Origin: Chryseobacterium ureilyticum
Lineage (GTDB): Bacteria; Bacteroidota; Bacteroidia; Flavobacteriales; Weeksellaceae
DNA length: 64,000 bases
Assembly: GCF_900156735.1 (NCBI RefSeq)
Contig: NZ_FTOL01000004.1
Coordinates: forward strand, 62,001-126,000
Direction: 5' to 3'
Below, piece by piece: positions 24,974 through 34,308 of the stretch. The position numbers and the translations under genes are program-made. The stretch's first letter is position 1. The number at the start of each line of letters is the position of its first letter. Below the pieces are notes generated by a model. The model was not told where the DNA came from. It worked only from the letters and a program-made list of their open reading frames with translations, and ran no database searches.

Positions 24974-25333
24974 CTATTTTCCCATTTTCCCTGAAATTCT
25001 AAATTCTCCCGGAGTGACACCAGTCATCTTTTTGAAAAATTTTGAAAAGTTAGAAGGGTCATATGTAAAAATGCGCGCTATTTCAGCTATAGACTTATTT
25101 GAAGTTTGAAGCATCTTTTGAGCTTGACAGATAATTTTTTCATCATAAAAATAGCATGGATGCTGTCCTGTTTCTTTTTTTATGGTATCAGTAAGATGTG
25201 TATGAGAAATAGCCAATTTTCCCGCAATTTCATTAACTTCCATAAACTCAGAAGTCTCTCCGGAAATCACAGCCTGAATATGTGTATCTAAAAAGTTAAA
25301 ATACTGATCGGCAATCTCTTTACTTCTTTTCAT
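24974..25333 (-). CDS. Stand-alone AraC-type DNA-binding protein
   Basis: A 119-residue protein that is almost only an AraC/XylS double helix-turn-helix. The first HTH is MEVNEIAGKLAISHTHLTDT and the second is SIAEIARIFTYDPSNFSKFFKKMTGVTP, split by a linker; no sensory domain exists. Such short versions may act with an unlinked partner or be constitutive. The 420 bases between here and the oxoamine synthase gene hold no gene. Confidence 0.85.
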   Translation of the reverse strand: MKRSKEIADQYFNFLDTHIQAVISGETSEFMEVNEIAGKLAISHTHLTDTIKKETGQHPCYFYDEKIICQAQKMLQTSNKSIAEIARIFTYDPSNFSKFFKKMTGVTPGEFRISGKMGK

Positions 25334-25424
25334 CGTGTTTATTTTAAAGTCAAATCAAATGATAAAATTAAAATTAAGAATTAAAATCGATATGGTGAAC
25401 TTTTCGGAAAGATCGTTAAATACT

Positions 25425-25464
25425 AAAAAGAAAAAGATCTCCATAAAAGAGACCTTTTTCTTTG
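25425..25464 (-). terminator. Hairpin terminator upstream of the AraC-type gene
   Basis: AAAGAAAAAGGTCTC-TTTTAT-GGAGATCTTTTTCTTT, flanked by A and T runs. It lies upstream of the AraC-type gene start, so on the minus strand it ends something else: a short transcript beginning in 25470-25600. Confidence 0.75.
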
Positions 25465-25467
25465 TGT

Positions 25468-25554
25468 TTAAATCTTTTGTGTTTTCAGAATCTTTATTTT
25501 AATGATAAAGGCTTTCCTCGTTGTAATAATCGTTTGCAAAAGTATGGAAGCCAT
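25468..25554 (-). CDS. Possible 28-residue mini-ORF before a terminator
   Basis: ATG at 25554 gives MASILLQTIITTRKAFI and stops at 25468, just before the hairpin at 25464. A second frame over the same DNA (25567-25499, TTG start) ends in NDYYNEESLYH. Either could be translated, or neither. Support is only the terminator directly after. Confidence 0.25.
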   Translation of the reverse strand: MASILLQTIITTRKAFIIKIKILKTQKI

Positions 25555-25749
25555 TTACAGCAATCAAAAAAAAAATGTAGAAATAACACAATGCTTTTGT
25601 AAAATTTTTACTACAAGACTTAAATTAGTTAAAAATATAAACACACCTTCATAAACCTTCATTTTACATGATAAAGTCGTTTACAGGATCCTGGAATAAG
25701 ATCATGATTTTTATAAAAGTCAAATATGAGCGCATTAAATATCACACAC

Positions 25750-25767
25750 TGTAGAAATAATTCTACA
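25750..25767. promoter_or_regulatory. Palindromic operator candidate
   Basis: TGTAGAA-ATAA-TTCTACA is a perfect 7-base palindrome, 275 bases before the sensor kinase gene. A related half-site TGTAGAAAT occurs at about 25575. From 25465 to 26041 there is no conventional gene. Confidence 0.4.
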
Positions 25768-26041
25768 AAAAACACGACTAATATCTGCTTCATTATCAAT
25801 AAACATGGACAAAACTCATATGAAAACAAATCAAAACATACTAGTTTATCTGTATAATTTCATTATTTTTACACCATCAAACAAAACTATTTAACGCATA
25901 AAACACAAAACGGCAAAAAGAATTAATGATAAAAATTTATTTTCAATCGTTCCTACCCTTTAAAAAAACTTCGACTTGTACAAAAACTATTATTAACCGT
26001 TTTTTGCATTAATGCGAAAAACATAGATCAGTTTTGCACAT

Positions 26042-29035
26042 ATGAGAATCTGGGCATTGTTTTTTGCTTGCTTATATTTCAACACGTACGGACAACGCTA
26101 TACTTCTACATGGTATAATATTGACAATGGACTTCCGCAAAGCAGCGCGAAAGCTATTGTTAAGGATAAATATGGGTTTATCTGGATCTCTACTGAAAAC
26201 GGGCTGGTACGGTATGACGGAAGTTCCTTTATTACCTTTAATAATTTCAAAGTAAATAACCTCCATTTTGGTGAGTTTATTGGTGATCCTGCTTTGGACA
26301 GTATTACTGTTCTTAATAATTTTCAGGAAAACAAAGTTATTATCAAGAACAGACTTCCTAAAGTAACGCAGCTTCACAGTACTGATAAAATAGCATTTAC
26401 CAGAGGAAATGAGTTTGTACACAGAGTTGCCAATAATATTTTGGCTTGTAATTTTTATAATGACATTCATTATTTTATAAAGCTTAAAAATTCTACATAC
26501 AGTTTTGGCAAAAAGAATCTTATCATTTACAAAGATGCAAAAGGATCTGAAACGAGAATAACAATTCCTTTTTCGTATAAGGATCTGAATACGGTCTTTG
26601 TTTTTAATGATGTGCTTTATATTAATGATTTAAAGAACAGAAAAACGTATTCTATTGATAGAGGAAAGGTTTCCGTGAATGCTAAGCCTAGTCTTTTCAA
26701 TGATCCGAACACCAAGGTGTACTGGCAGCAGATCACCAATCAGACTTTTATTATCAATAACAGCAATATTTATCTTGTAGAGGGAAAAGGAAATGAGCTT
26801 ATGTTGAAATTCCTTGTGAAATACGATGAAATTGGAAGTCACTCTTATTGCTCTATGTATTATGGTAAAGAATTTAACAGGCTTTATCTTGGAACTCTGA
26901 ATAACGGGCTCAATGTACTGAGGTTGTCTGATTTTTATGTTGCCAAAAAGGAAGCTGATTTTTCAAACAATGTTTATTATGCTTCTCTCCCATTCAGTAA
27001 AAGTACGATTATAGCAGAAGACGGAACTGAGTTTGGGAAAAACGGTATTGTGAAAAGATTTCCGTTCGGGGATAATGATAATTATCTGATGATGTATGAT
27101 AAGGAGGAAAATATTCTGATCCGAAAGAGAAACAGTGTGATCCGGTTTTATAAGAATTCAGGGTATAAAAAGAAAGATTCTACGTTTATAAGACAGGGAT
27201 TTGAATCATTTTTAAAAAGTGGGAATCTTTTTGGAGCTTCTTTTTCGAATTTTTCGGAGAGTGAATTACATATTTACAGGAATACTATTTCTTCAAAGCC
27301 GGACTTTGTTTTTGATTTTAAAAGTTTTGTCAATACTTTTTTACAATACAACGAAAATGAAATTCTGGTCGGAAATAGCGATGGGCTGTATTCGGCTGTT
27401 CTGGGAAGTAATACAATCAAACCAATATTTAAAAACATTCATGTTAAAAGTATTATCAGAACGAAAGATAATCTGATCTGGATAATGACCAATAAAAGTG
27501 GGTTTTATCTCTTCAAAAACGGCAAGCTGATCAAAATGCCGAACGACAGGAATAATTATCTTCAATCTGCTCATTATATTCTTGAGGACAGAAAAGGTTT
27601 TTATTGGATCTCTTCTAATAACGGACTGTTTAAAGTTCCCAAAAAGCAGCTTTTGGATCATGCCGAAAACAAAAAAACACCGGTTTTTTACTATCGCTTT
27701 ACTAAAAAAGATGGTTTTCTGACGAATGAATTTAATGGCAGCTCACAACCGAATGCTTATGCGCTGGAGAACGGGGATTTTGTTTTTCCGTCCATGGATG
27801 GTTTTGTATTTTTCAATCCGGATGAGGTAAAAACCTATTATCCTGATAAATGTAAAATCTATATTGAGAGAGTGAAGATTGGTAATGGTGAATTTCAATA
27901 TTTCCATGATACTCTGGATTTACAAAATACATATAAAACGGCAGATATTTTCATTGATATTCCTTACTACTCCAACCTGGACAATCTTTATCTGGAAGCT
28001 AAAATATCAGGAAAAGAAAACTCCGGCTGGGAACCTGTCACAACAGGAAAGGAGCTTAAATATACGATCAACAATCTTGATCCGGGAGAATATACACTGA
28101 ATGTAAGAATGGTAGTTTCGCCTGACGGGAAATATGAAGAAAAGTCTATAAAATTTACAATTGAGCCTTTCTTTTACCAGACAATTTTGTTCAGGGTAGC
28201 GGTTTCCGTCATTATTTTGATCATTATTATGGTAATTGTTCAGTTGACAACCAATTTTTTAAGAATAAGAAACAAAGCACTTAAGCAGATTGTGCATAAT
28301 AAAAACTCTGAACTTAAAGAAACATCTCTAAATCTTGAGGTAGTAAAGAGCGACTTGCGAAAGGAAACGGAGTATCAGAAAAAATTGGTGGAAACGATAA
28401 GCCATGACATCACAACTCCTATCAGGTTTATTGCTATGCTTTCACAGAAACTTTATGAGTCTGATGATCTGGAGTTGCAGAAAAAGTATTTTGACAGTAT
28501 TTACAAATCTTCTGAGCAGCTTTATCAGTTTACCCTGAACTTAAAAGAGTATACAGAGCTTTACAAAGCGGAAAATATTTTTGAAGAAGTGGAATATCCT
28601 GTGAACAGAATTCTGGAGATTAAGAAGAAATTGTTCTGTGAAATTGCCAAGGAAAGAGGTACAACAATCATCAACGCAAATGAAAAAAAGATTTATTCTT
28701 ATGTGAATGAAAGTATTTTAACCGCAATTATTCACAACATCCTTGATAATGCTGTAAAAAATACCTTTGATGGAAATATAGTGCTTGATATTAAAGAAAA
28801 TGAACGAAAATCTACAATTACAATAGCTGATACCGGAGCAGGAATATCTGCGGAACAAATTGCCATTTATATGAATTTATTTAAAAACCCTAAATTAGAG
28901 ACTCCAAGCTTTAAAGGAAAAGGGTTAGGATTGCATATGGTGGTTCACTTGGTGAAAAAAATACATGCTGAAATCAGCTTTAGACAAAATGATCCTAAGG
29001 GAACTCTTGTAGAGATAACGCTCAACAAAAACTAA
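26042..29035 (+). CDS. Sensor histidine kinase with periplasmic beta-propeller
   Basis: A 997-residue membrane kinase. A signal peptide ends near residue 17. A long ligand region with two-component-regulator propeller repeats follows (YNIDNGLPQSSAKAIVKD, KYGFIWISTENGLVRYDG; later KGFYWISSNNGLFKV), then a Y_Y_Y-type domain at about 600-705. One membrane helix is at about 713-735, then a coiled linker. The kinase core has the H box with His788 (ISHDITTP), N box HNILDNAVKN, and G boxes DTGAGIS and GKGLGLHMV. Unlike hybrid SusR-like regulators it has no receiver or AraC part; these are supplied by the response regulator 7 bases downstream. Confidence 0.92.
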   Translation: MRIWALFFACLYFNTYGQRYTSTWYNIDNGLPQSSAKAIVKDKYGFIWISTENGLVRYDGSSFITFNNFKVNNLHFGEFIGDPALDSITVLNNFQENKVIIKNRLPKVTQLHSTDKIAFTRGNEFVHRVANNILACNFYNDIHYFIKLKNSTYSFGKKNLIIYKDAKGSETRITIPFSYKDLNTVFVFNDVLYINDLKNRKTYSIDRGKVSVNAKPSLFNDPNTKVYWQQITNQTFIINNSNIYLVEGKGNELMLKFLVKYDEIGSHSYCSMYYGKEFNRLYLGTLNNGLNVLRLSDFYVAKKEADFSNNVYYASLPFSKSTIIAEDGTEFGKNGIVKRFPFGDNDNYLMMYDKEENILIRKRNSVIRFYKNSGYKKKDSTFIRQGFESFLKSGNLFGASFSNFSESELHIYRNTISSKPDFVFDFKSFVNTFLQYNENEILVGNSDGLYSAVLGSNTIKPIFKNIHVKSIIRTKDNLIWIMTNKSGFYLFKNGKLIKMPNDRNNYLQSAHYILEDRKGFYWISSNNGLFKVPKKQLLDHAENKKTPVFYYRFTKKDGFLTNEFNGSSQPNAYALENGDFVFPSMDGFVFFNPDEVKTYYPDKCKIYIERVKIGNGEFQYFHDTLDLQNTYKTADIFIDIPYYSNLDNLYLEAKISGKENSGWEPVTTGKELKYTINNLDPGEYTLNVRMVVSPDGKYEEKSIKFTIEPFFYQTILFRVAVSVIILIIIMVIVQLTTNFLRIRNKALKQIVHNKNSELKETSLNLEVVKSDLRKETEYQKKLVETISHDITTPIRFIAMLSQKLYESDDLELQKKYFDSIYKSSEQLYQFTLNLKEYTELYKAENIFEEVEYPVNRILEIKKKLFCEIAKERGTTIINANEKKIYSYVNESILTAIIHNILDNAVKNTFDGNIVLDIKENERKSTITIADTGAGISAEQIAIYMNLFKNPKLETPSFKGKGLGLHMVVHLVKKIHAEISFRQNDPKGTLVEITLNKN

Positions 29036-29042
29036 TTTTATT

Positions 29043-29654
29043 ATGAATGAAAGAATTTTAATCGCAGATGATCATTATGTAGTTCGGGCAGGAACTGCAT
29101 TAGTTTTGGAAACTGCCTATCCAAATCTGAACATTGATTTTGCTGAAAACTACGAGCAAGTAAAAAAAACAGTTGCAAATCAACATTATACACTTCTTAT
29201 TTTAGATATAGATATGCCTGGAACTCAATATAAAAAAATGATTCCTGAGCTAAAAGGCATACAAAATGATCTAAAAATTCTTGTTTTCTCAGGATATGAT
29301 AAAGATGTGGCAATACAATACATCCGTGAAGGTGCCGAAGGCTACCTGAGCAAACAAAGCAGTGAAGAGGAAATCAAAAACGCAGTAAAAACAGTGATTG
29401 AAAAAGGATATTTTTATCCTTCGGAGCTTATTGGGCTAATTATCCAGAATAAAAGAAATAATCCTGCAGAAAAGCTTTCATCCCGTGAGTATGAAATTTT
29501 TAAATTGTTGGCTGATGGAAACGGAAATCTGGAAATTGCGAACAGACTCAATATCCAAATGTCAACCGTAAGTACATATAAGAAAAGAATTTTTCAGAAG
29601 CTTGATGTCAGTAATATTGCCGAGCTGATCAAAGTTTACGAGCTGATGCATTAA
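29043..29654 (+). CDS. LuxR-type response regulator
   Basis: A 203-residue NarL/FixJ-type regulator. The receiver domain (about 1-120) has the acidic pair in ILIADDH, the phospho-acceptor Asp in LLILDIDMPG, and Ser/Lys at VFSGYD and GYLSKQS. The DNA-binding LuxR helix-turn-helix (about 140-200) reads KLSSREYEIFKLLADG..NLEIANRLNIQMSTVSTYKKRIFQKL (in parts). Transcribed with the upstream kinase, so it is the cognate partner. Targets are unknown. Confidence 0.93.
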   Translation: MNERILIADDHYVVRAGTALVLETAYPNLNIDFAENYEQVKKTVANQHYTLLILDIDMPGTQYKKMIPELKGIQNDLKILVFSGYDKDVAIQYIREGAEGYLSKQSSEEEIKNAVKTVIEKGYFYPSELIGLIIQNKRNNPAEKLSSREYEIFKLLADGNGNLEIANRLNIQMSTVSTYKKRIFQKLDVSNIAELIKVYELMH

Positions 29655-29656
29655 TT

Positions 29657-29760
29657 TCTGATTTTTTAGGATTAATTCTAAAGACTCTCTCCTACTCAAT
29701 CATTATCACCTATTATAATGATTGAGATAATAATTTTTAGAATTAAAAAATAATCAGGAA
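29657..29760. repeat. Long imperfect palindrome after the response regulator
   Basis: Inner arms TCAATCATTAT and ATAATGATTGA (29696-29726) and outer arms AATTCTAAA and TTTAGAATT fold into one large hairpin; the flanking CTGATTTTTTA and TAATCAGG extend it. It may end the two-component operon, although there is no clean T run. Confidence 0.6.
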
Positions 29761-29813
29761 ATTTACAGGACCTTATTTTCTGGGAAATCACTGCATATTA
29801 ACTGCAATAAATC

Positions 29814-31016
29814 ATGAATCCACTTGAAAAAGCAGACCGGGGAAGCCGACGTTTCCGATATATAAAACTTTGTATTTTCTTTTCGGGACTTTCCGTATTT
29901 GCACAGCTGTATCTTTTCCAGCCTATGCTTCCAATGGCTGCGGAACACTTCAATGTATCCGTAGGTGATACTTCCCTTTTGGTATCATCATCTACCATTG
30001 GTATGGCATTGGGTCTTTTATTTTTTGCATTTAAAGCAGACAGTTATTCCAGAAAAGGTTTGATGACTTTTTCCCTGATATCATCTGCTTTGCTCACAAT
30101 TATTTCAACATGGGTACCCAGTCTCACGCTTCTGATTGCTATTGGAATTCTAAAGGGATTTGTGGTCTCGGGAGTTTCTGCTGTTGCTCTTGCCTACCTT
30201 ACAGAAGAAGTAAATGCAGCGGTGATAGGAGCTGCAATCAGTATGTATTTAAGCGGAAATACAATTGGCGGAATGAGCGGAAGAATATTGGCAACGCTTT
30301 TGGCTGGAGAATTCGGATGGCGGAATGCTGTTCTGGTAATAGGAATAGAAAGTTTAGTCCTTGGAGTTATACTCTGGAAATTATTCCCGGATTCAAAGTT
30401 TTTCAATCCTCAGAAAACGGATTATCATCTTAAGGTAAAGCAGATGAAGTTTTTCCTGACGAATCCTTATATGCTTCGTTTATATATCATTGCTGCCTTG
30501 GTAATGGGTGCTTTTGTAAGTGTTTACAATTATCTGACGTTCAGACTGGAAGCAAAACCTTTTTCTTTGAGTCATCTGATCATTGCTTTTATATTTCTGA
30601 TGTATATTTTTGGGGTATTTGGAACTATGATTGTAGGCAGACTTTCCAAAAGATTTCCTGCCAATAATATCTTAAAAGTGTCTATCCTTTCTATGCTGGC
30701 AGGAGCATTATTACTCTTATCAGAAAATCTTTACCTCCTTATTTTCGGGTTGGCGCTGTTTACTCTTTCTTTTTTTGCAGCCCATACGATGGCGAGCCAA
30801 ATGACAGCTCTTTACGCTAAACGTGGGAAATCTTCCGCGACTTCGATCTATTGGTTATTTTATTATTTCGGTTCGAGTATTTTGGGAAGCGGAACGGGAT
30901 ATCTTCTTCACTCTTACTCATGGAATGTTTTTATTGCTTTCCTTACTGTTACAATAGTTATTGCCCTTCTTTTAGCGACAGCCAATGTATCTTCAAAAGA
31001 AAAGAAAATTCATTGA
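29814..31016 (+). CDS. MFS transporter
   Basis: A 400-residue major facilitator superfamily protein with about twelve hydrophobic helices. The helix 2-3 region (LGLLFFAFKADSYSRKGLM) and the repeat at helix 8-9 (MIVGRLSKRFPANN) carry the usual loop charges. The basic N terminus (NPLEKADRGSRRFRYIKL) is cytoplasmic. It is a drug or sugar efflux type, similar in layout to AraJ-like exporters. No neighbour tells the substrate. Confidence 0.88.
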   Translation: MNPLEKADRGSRRFRYIKLCIFFSGLSVFAQLYLFQPMLPMAAEHFNVSVGDTSLLVSSSTIGMALGLLFFAFKADSYSRKGLMTFSLISSALLTIISTWVPSLTLLIAIGILKGFVVSGVSAVALAYLTEEVNAAVIGAAISMYLSGNTIGGMSGRILATLLAGEFGWRNAVLVIGIESLVLGVILWKLFPDSKFFNPQKTDYHLKVKQMKFFLTNPYMLRLYIIAALVMGAFVSVYNYLTFRLEAKPFSLSHLIIAFIFLMYIFGVFGTMIVGRLSKRFPANNILKVSILSMLAGALLLLSENLYLLIFGLALFTLSFFAAHTMASQMTALYAKRGKSSATSIYWLFYYFGSSILGSGTGYLLHSYSWNVFIAFLTVTIVIALLLATANVSSKEKKIH

Positions 31017-31201
31017 TACCACACACATACCACATCACATAAACGGAGAAAACGCCTCCATCCTTCTATTTTAACACATTATTAATTATTTATACTGAAA
31101 GTTTAACCTAAACTTCATTAAAACACTGTACAACAATACAATGCAAGGCATAATATTTGATGGTTATATACTTCCATATCATCATTAAAAATCAAAATAT
31201 T

Positions 31202-31615
31202 ATGAACGTAGCAGATCTTAAAATCAAAAACTTAGTCGAGTACGAAAATCAGATTTATACGATCACTGAAATTTTTCACAGTATAGAGCAGGCATATTTT
31301 GTTCAAATTGAAAATGATATTCAAAGTATTTCAGTTCCGGCAGATTCTATAAAACCTATTAAAATAACGGAAGAATGGCTTGAAAAATTAGGGTTTTCTA
31401 AAACGTATACCTCCGATCAGAGAATACGATATGAAAGACCGGAAAACTTTATAAAGTATGATATTGATTTAAGCTCCCGAAAGATTCTGGAAGGACTTAA
31501 ACTTTATGGTAATGCCATAAAATGTAAATATATCCATGAATTCCAGAACATTTTTTCATGTTTATTCGGCAAAGAACCTGTATTACATTATGGTTATCTT
31601 AAAACAGAATCGTAG
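31202..31615 (+). CDS. Hypothetical protein
   Basis: A 137-residue soluble protein, starting at the ATG at 31202 (MNVADLKIKNLVEYENQIYTI) rather than the longer frame at 31157. The first 55 residues look like a small beta-barrel domain of a kind seen in many flavobacterial proteins of unknown role. The C-terminal part ends in FQNIFSCLFGKEP and resembles phage-like or mobile-element-borne hypothetical proteins, but no such element is visible. It is followed by a strong terminator. Confidence 0.68.
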   Translation: MNVADLKIKNLVEYENQIYTITEIFHSIEQAYFVQIENDIQSISVPADSIKPIKITEEWLEKLGFSKTYTSDQRIRYERPENFIKYDIDLSSRKILEGLKLYGNAIKCKYIHEFQNIFSCLFGKEPVLHYGYLKTES

Positions 31616-31634
31616 TTAAATAGTTCTTAGTTGT

Positions 31635-31673
31635 AAAAAGCCACAGTTTATCATGTAAACTGTGGCTTTCTTT
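31635..31673. terminator. Bidirectional terminator
   Basis: AAAGCCACAGTTTA-TCAT-GTAAACTGTGGCTTT with flanking A and T runs; shared with the convergent gene ending at 31696. Confidence 0.88.
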
Positions 31674-31695
31674 AAATTATTATTGTGTGGTATTC

Positions 31696-32109
31696 TTAAC
31701 TTTTGAACACGATTTTATTTGCTAATTTTAGCACGTAGCTTTTCTTCACTTTTGTTAAAGTATATTGTCCTTTCTTATAAATAACAGCTTTTTTAGTAGC
31801 TTCTTTCTCCAATATAAGGCTTCCGTGAGCAGCTGGTAAAAACAATTCAGCCTGATTATCATCCTGACTAAAAATCACTACAGCATTTGACTTGTATGAT
31901 TTTTTAGTATCTGTATCTTTTAACTGTACTTTTTCCTCAAACAATCTTACACAATCATTTTTTAGCACAGAGAAACTATATCCTGCAGAACCTTTACAAC
32001 CGTGTTCGTCTTTATCAGAACCGGCACCTTTGGGAGTAAGCTGTGCAAAAGCACTAGTAGAAAACATTACGACAGTCATCGCTGTAAGGAGGAACTTTGC
32101 GTTTTTCAT
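31696..32109 (-). CDS. Secreted hypothetical protein
   Basis: A 137-residue protein with a signal peptide (MKNAKFLLTAMTVVMFSTSAFA). The mature part contains two cysteines (HGCKGSAGYSF and NDCVRLFEE), which could form a disulfide, and a Lys-rich C-terminal half with alternating strands. I know it only as a conserved type of Chryseobacterium periplasmic protein of unknown function. The 330 bases upstream hold promoters for this gene and for the Crp-type regulator. Confidence 0.65.
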   Translation of the reverse strand: MKNAKFLLTAMTVVMFSTSAFAQLTPKGAGSDKDEHGCKGSAGYSFSVLKNDCVRLFEEKVQLKDTDTKKSYKSNAVVIFSQDDNQAELFLPAAHGSLILEKEATKKAVIYKKGQYTLTKVKKSYVLKLANKIVFKS

Positions 32110-32383
32110 AGTATTTATTATTTAAAGTTGATCTTTAATATAAGAAGGATAAATAGTTGTGTTTTTTAAATTTCTGTACAATCCGATACCATTAACAACT
32201 AATAAATTTTTCTTCATTTTAGCAAAAGTAACATTTATATGTTAAAGTAAGCCAATAACTTGAATATTTATTCATAATATCGAGAAATATCTATAATGTT
32301 TTGTACATCGAAAAGCAATATAATTGTAAATTTCAGCTATTTGATTTATCAATGTTCCCAACCTATTTGCCATAATATTTGCG

Positions 32384-32391
32384 TAAATTTG
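32384..32391 (+). promoter_or_regulatory. -7 element upstream of the Crp-type gene
   Basis: TAAATTTG fits TAnnTTTG; it lies 50 bases before the start. A TTTG at 32366 is somewhat close for a -33 box. Confidence 0.35.
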
Positions 32392-32440
32392 ATCTCTTTA
32401 TGCCATCAATATACAATACAGGCAGTACTACAGCTTCATT

Positions 32441-33040
32441 ATGGACACAGATATCATTATTTCACAACTGACAGAACATTTTCAGGAAATCGTTCCTTTA
32501 AAAGAAGAAGAAATTGCCCTTGTCATCCAAAAACTGGAATTTATTCAGCTTAAAAAGAAAGAATATCTGCTTTATGAAGGACAGATTTCAAGACATATGC
32601 GTTTCATTGCCAAAGGAAGTTTGTATGCTTATTATATTGATGAAAAAGGTAAAGAAAACATCACTCAGCTTGGTATTGAAAACTGGTGGGTAAATGATTT
32701 GTACAGCTATTTGAGTGAGCTGCCTTCAAGGATGTTCATTCAAGCCAATGAAAATACTGTTATCGTACAGATCAGTAAAACGAATCTTGAGCTTCTGTAC
32801 AAAGAAGTTCCTGCCATTTCTGAATTCTGGCGCCTGAAAATGCAGTCGGCATACGTTACTTTACAGGAAAGAACATTTGAGCATTCAAGAGTAGATGCAT
32901 ATACAAAATACAGAAGTTTTGTAACTGCTTACCGTAATATCGAACAACGTTTTCCTCAATACATGATTGCTTCTTATCTGGGAATCACTGTAGAATACCT
33001 GAGTTATTTAAGAAAAAAACACCTGTCTGACGTTTCTTAA
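32441..33040 (+). CDS. Crp/Fnr family transcriptional regulator
   Basis: A 199-residue regulator. The cyclic-nucleotide-like binding barrel spans about residues 25-125 (KKEYLLYEGQ, MRFIAKGSLYAYYIDEKGKE). The C-terminal helix-turn-helix is at about 165-195 (PQYMIASYLGITVEYLSYLRKKH). The phosphate-binding Arg pattern of true Crp is not seen, so it probably does not use cAMP. It lies just before an outer-membrane-type protein and a DoxX protein, in the same direction, and may regulate them. Confidence 0.88.
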   Translation: MDTDIIISQLTEHFQEIVPLKEEEIALVIQKLEFIQLKKKEYLLYEGQISRHMRFIAKGSLYAYYIDEKGKENITQLGIENWWVNDLYSYLSELPSRMFIQANENTVIVQISKTNLELLYKEVPAISEFWRLKMQSAYVTLQERTFEHSRVDAYTKYRSFVTAYRNIEQRFPQYMIASYLGITVEYLSYLRKKHLSDVS

Positions 33041-33105
33041 GATATCTTAAGTTTATTCCTTTCCAGCCTGAATAATTTTGCTCACACAATTTTAATGAGT
33101 GAAAT

Positions 33106-33726
33106 ATGAAGGCAAAAATCATCGCAATAACAGCTCTCGCATCGGCATCTCTAAGTCTGAATGCGCAGAAGCTTACCTATACTCCGGATCTTGTTTTAGG
33201 ACACCGTTCCTATACCTATATGCATAATGTCAATTATTATTTCAATGATCGGATAAAACTCAACAACCTCACATTATTCGATACAGAATATACCAAAGAT
33301 AAAGAAAACATATTCTTCATAAGAAATACCCTTGCTTACAATCTTACTAAAAAATTTAGTGTAAATGCTGCGTTTGGGATGAAAAATCCAGGAGCATTCT
33401 TCAGTGCTTATGTACAATACCGAATTGCAAAACCCACCTACTCTATTTCTTATTCTATCGGAACTACTTATCAGAAAGGATTTTCCCTTGAGCAGTCCGT
33501 CTCATTAGAATACATGCCTTATCTGAAAGAAGACTTACAAGGATATTTCAGTGTACTGGCTATAGGAAATATTGATAACAGCGGATATCCGAGAGGATTA
33601 CAGTTTGCAAGATTAGGTGTAAAACAAGATAAAATGATGTACGGAATTGCTTCCAATTTTGATCAATTCAATAACGGAAAAAAGACCCTTGAAAATATCG
33701 GGGCATTTGTAAAATATAACTTTTAA
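33106..33726 (+). CDS. Outer-membrane beta-barrel-like hypothetical protein
   Basis: A 206-residue secreted protein: a signal peptide ending at about residue 20 (SASLSLNAQ), then alternating amphipathic strands with many Tyr and Phe (KLTYTPDLVLGHRSYTY) and a C-terminal Phe (FVKYNF), which is the usual signature of an outer-membrane barrel. No specific family recognised. It stands 13 bases before the DoxX gene, so co-transcribed. Confidence 0.72.
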   Translation: MKAKIIAITALASASLSLNAQKLTYTPDLVLGHRSYTYMHNVNYYFNDRIKLNNLTLFDTEYTKDKENIFFIRNTLAYNLTKKFSVNAAFGMKNPGAFFSAYVQYRIAKPTYSISYSIGTTYQKGFSLEQSVSLEYMPYLKEDLQGYFSVLAIGNIDNSGYPRGLQFARLGVKQDKMMYGIASNFDQFNNGKKTLENIGAFVKYNF

Positions 33727-33738
33727 ATATTATAAGAA

Positions 33739-34140
33739 ATGAAAAAGAACATTGATTTAGGAATGTTAATCAGCAGAATCGCCATTGGATTTCCAATGTC
33801 AGTTTATGGAGTAAACAAGTTGATCCACGGAATCGGATTTATTGAAGATATGATGACAATGCATGGGTTACCTTCATTCTTCGCGTATGGTGTATTTGCT
33901 GGTGAAATCATTGCACCCATTATGCTGATGACAGGTTTCAGGACACGTCTTGCAGGGTTGATTTTTGCAGCAAATTGTTTCACAGCAACTATTCTGGCTC
34001 AGACTTCCAATATTTTTAAGCTTAATGAATTTGGCGGCTGGGCGTTAGAATTACTTGTTATCTACATGTTAGTGGCGATCAGTTTTTTCTTTACCGGAGC
34101 TGGGAAATATGCAGTTTCTACTACCAATAAATGGGATTAA
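33739..34140 (+). CDS. DoxX family membrane protein
   Basis: A 133-residue protein with four membrane helices and the DoxX pattern: RIAIGFPMSVYGVNKLIHG in helix 1, GEIIAPIMLMTGFRTRLAG in helices 2-3, and a final helix YMLVAISFFFTGAGKYAVS. Members are tied to respiratory or redox functions, but the role is not settled. It is the last gene of the cluster with the Crp-type regulator. Confidence 0.88.
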   Translation: MKKNIDLGMLISRIAIGFPMSVYGVNKLIHGIGFIEDMMTMHGLPSFFAYGVFAGEIIAPIMLMTGFRTRLAGLIFAANCFTATILAQTSNIFKLNEFGGWALELLVIYMLVAISFFFTGAGKYAVSTTNKWD

Positions 34141-34308
34141 ATCTTTGTATTTGAAAACGCAAAGACACTATTTTTTTCAACTGTTTTTAAGGTGTTAAGA
34201 GTTTTATCTGTGATAAAATTTGAATACCGTTATTTTTCTCTCGTAGGTCAAGGTTATGAAGATGCTTATGAATGAGTATCTGCGAGAGAATTATAATTGC
34301 TACAATTA

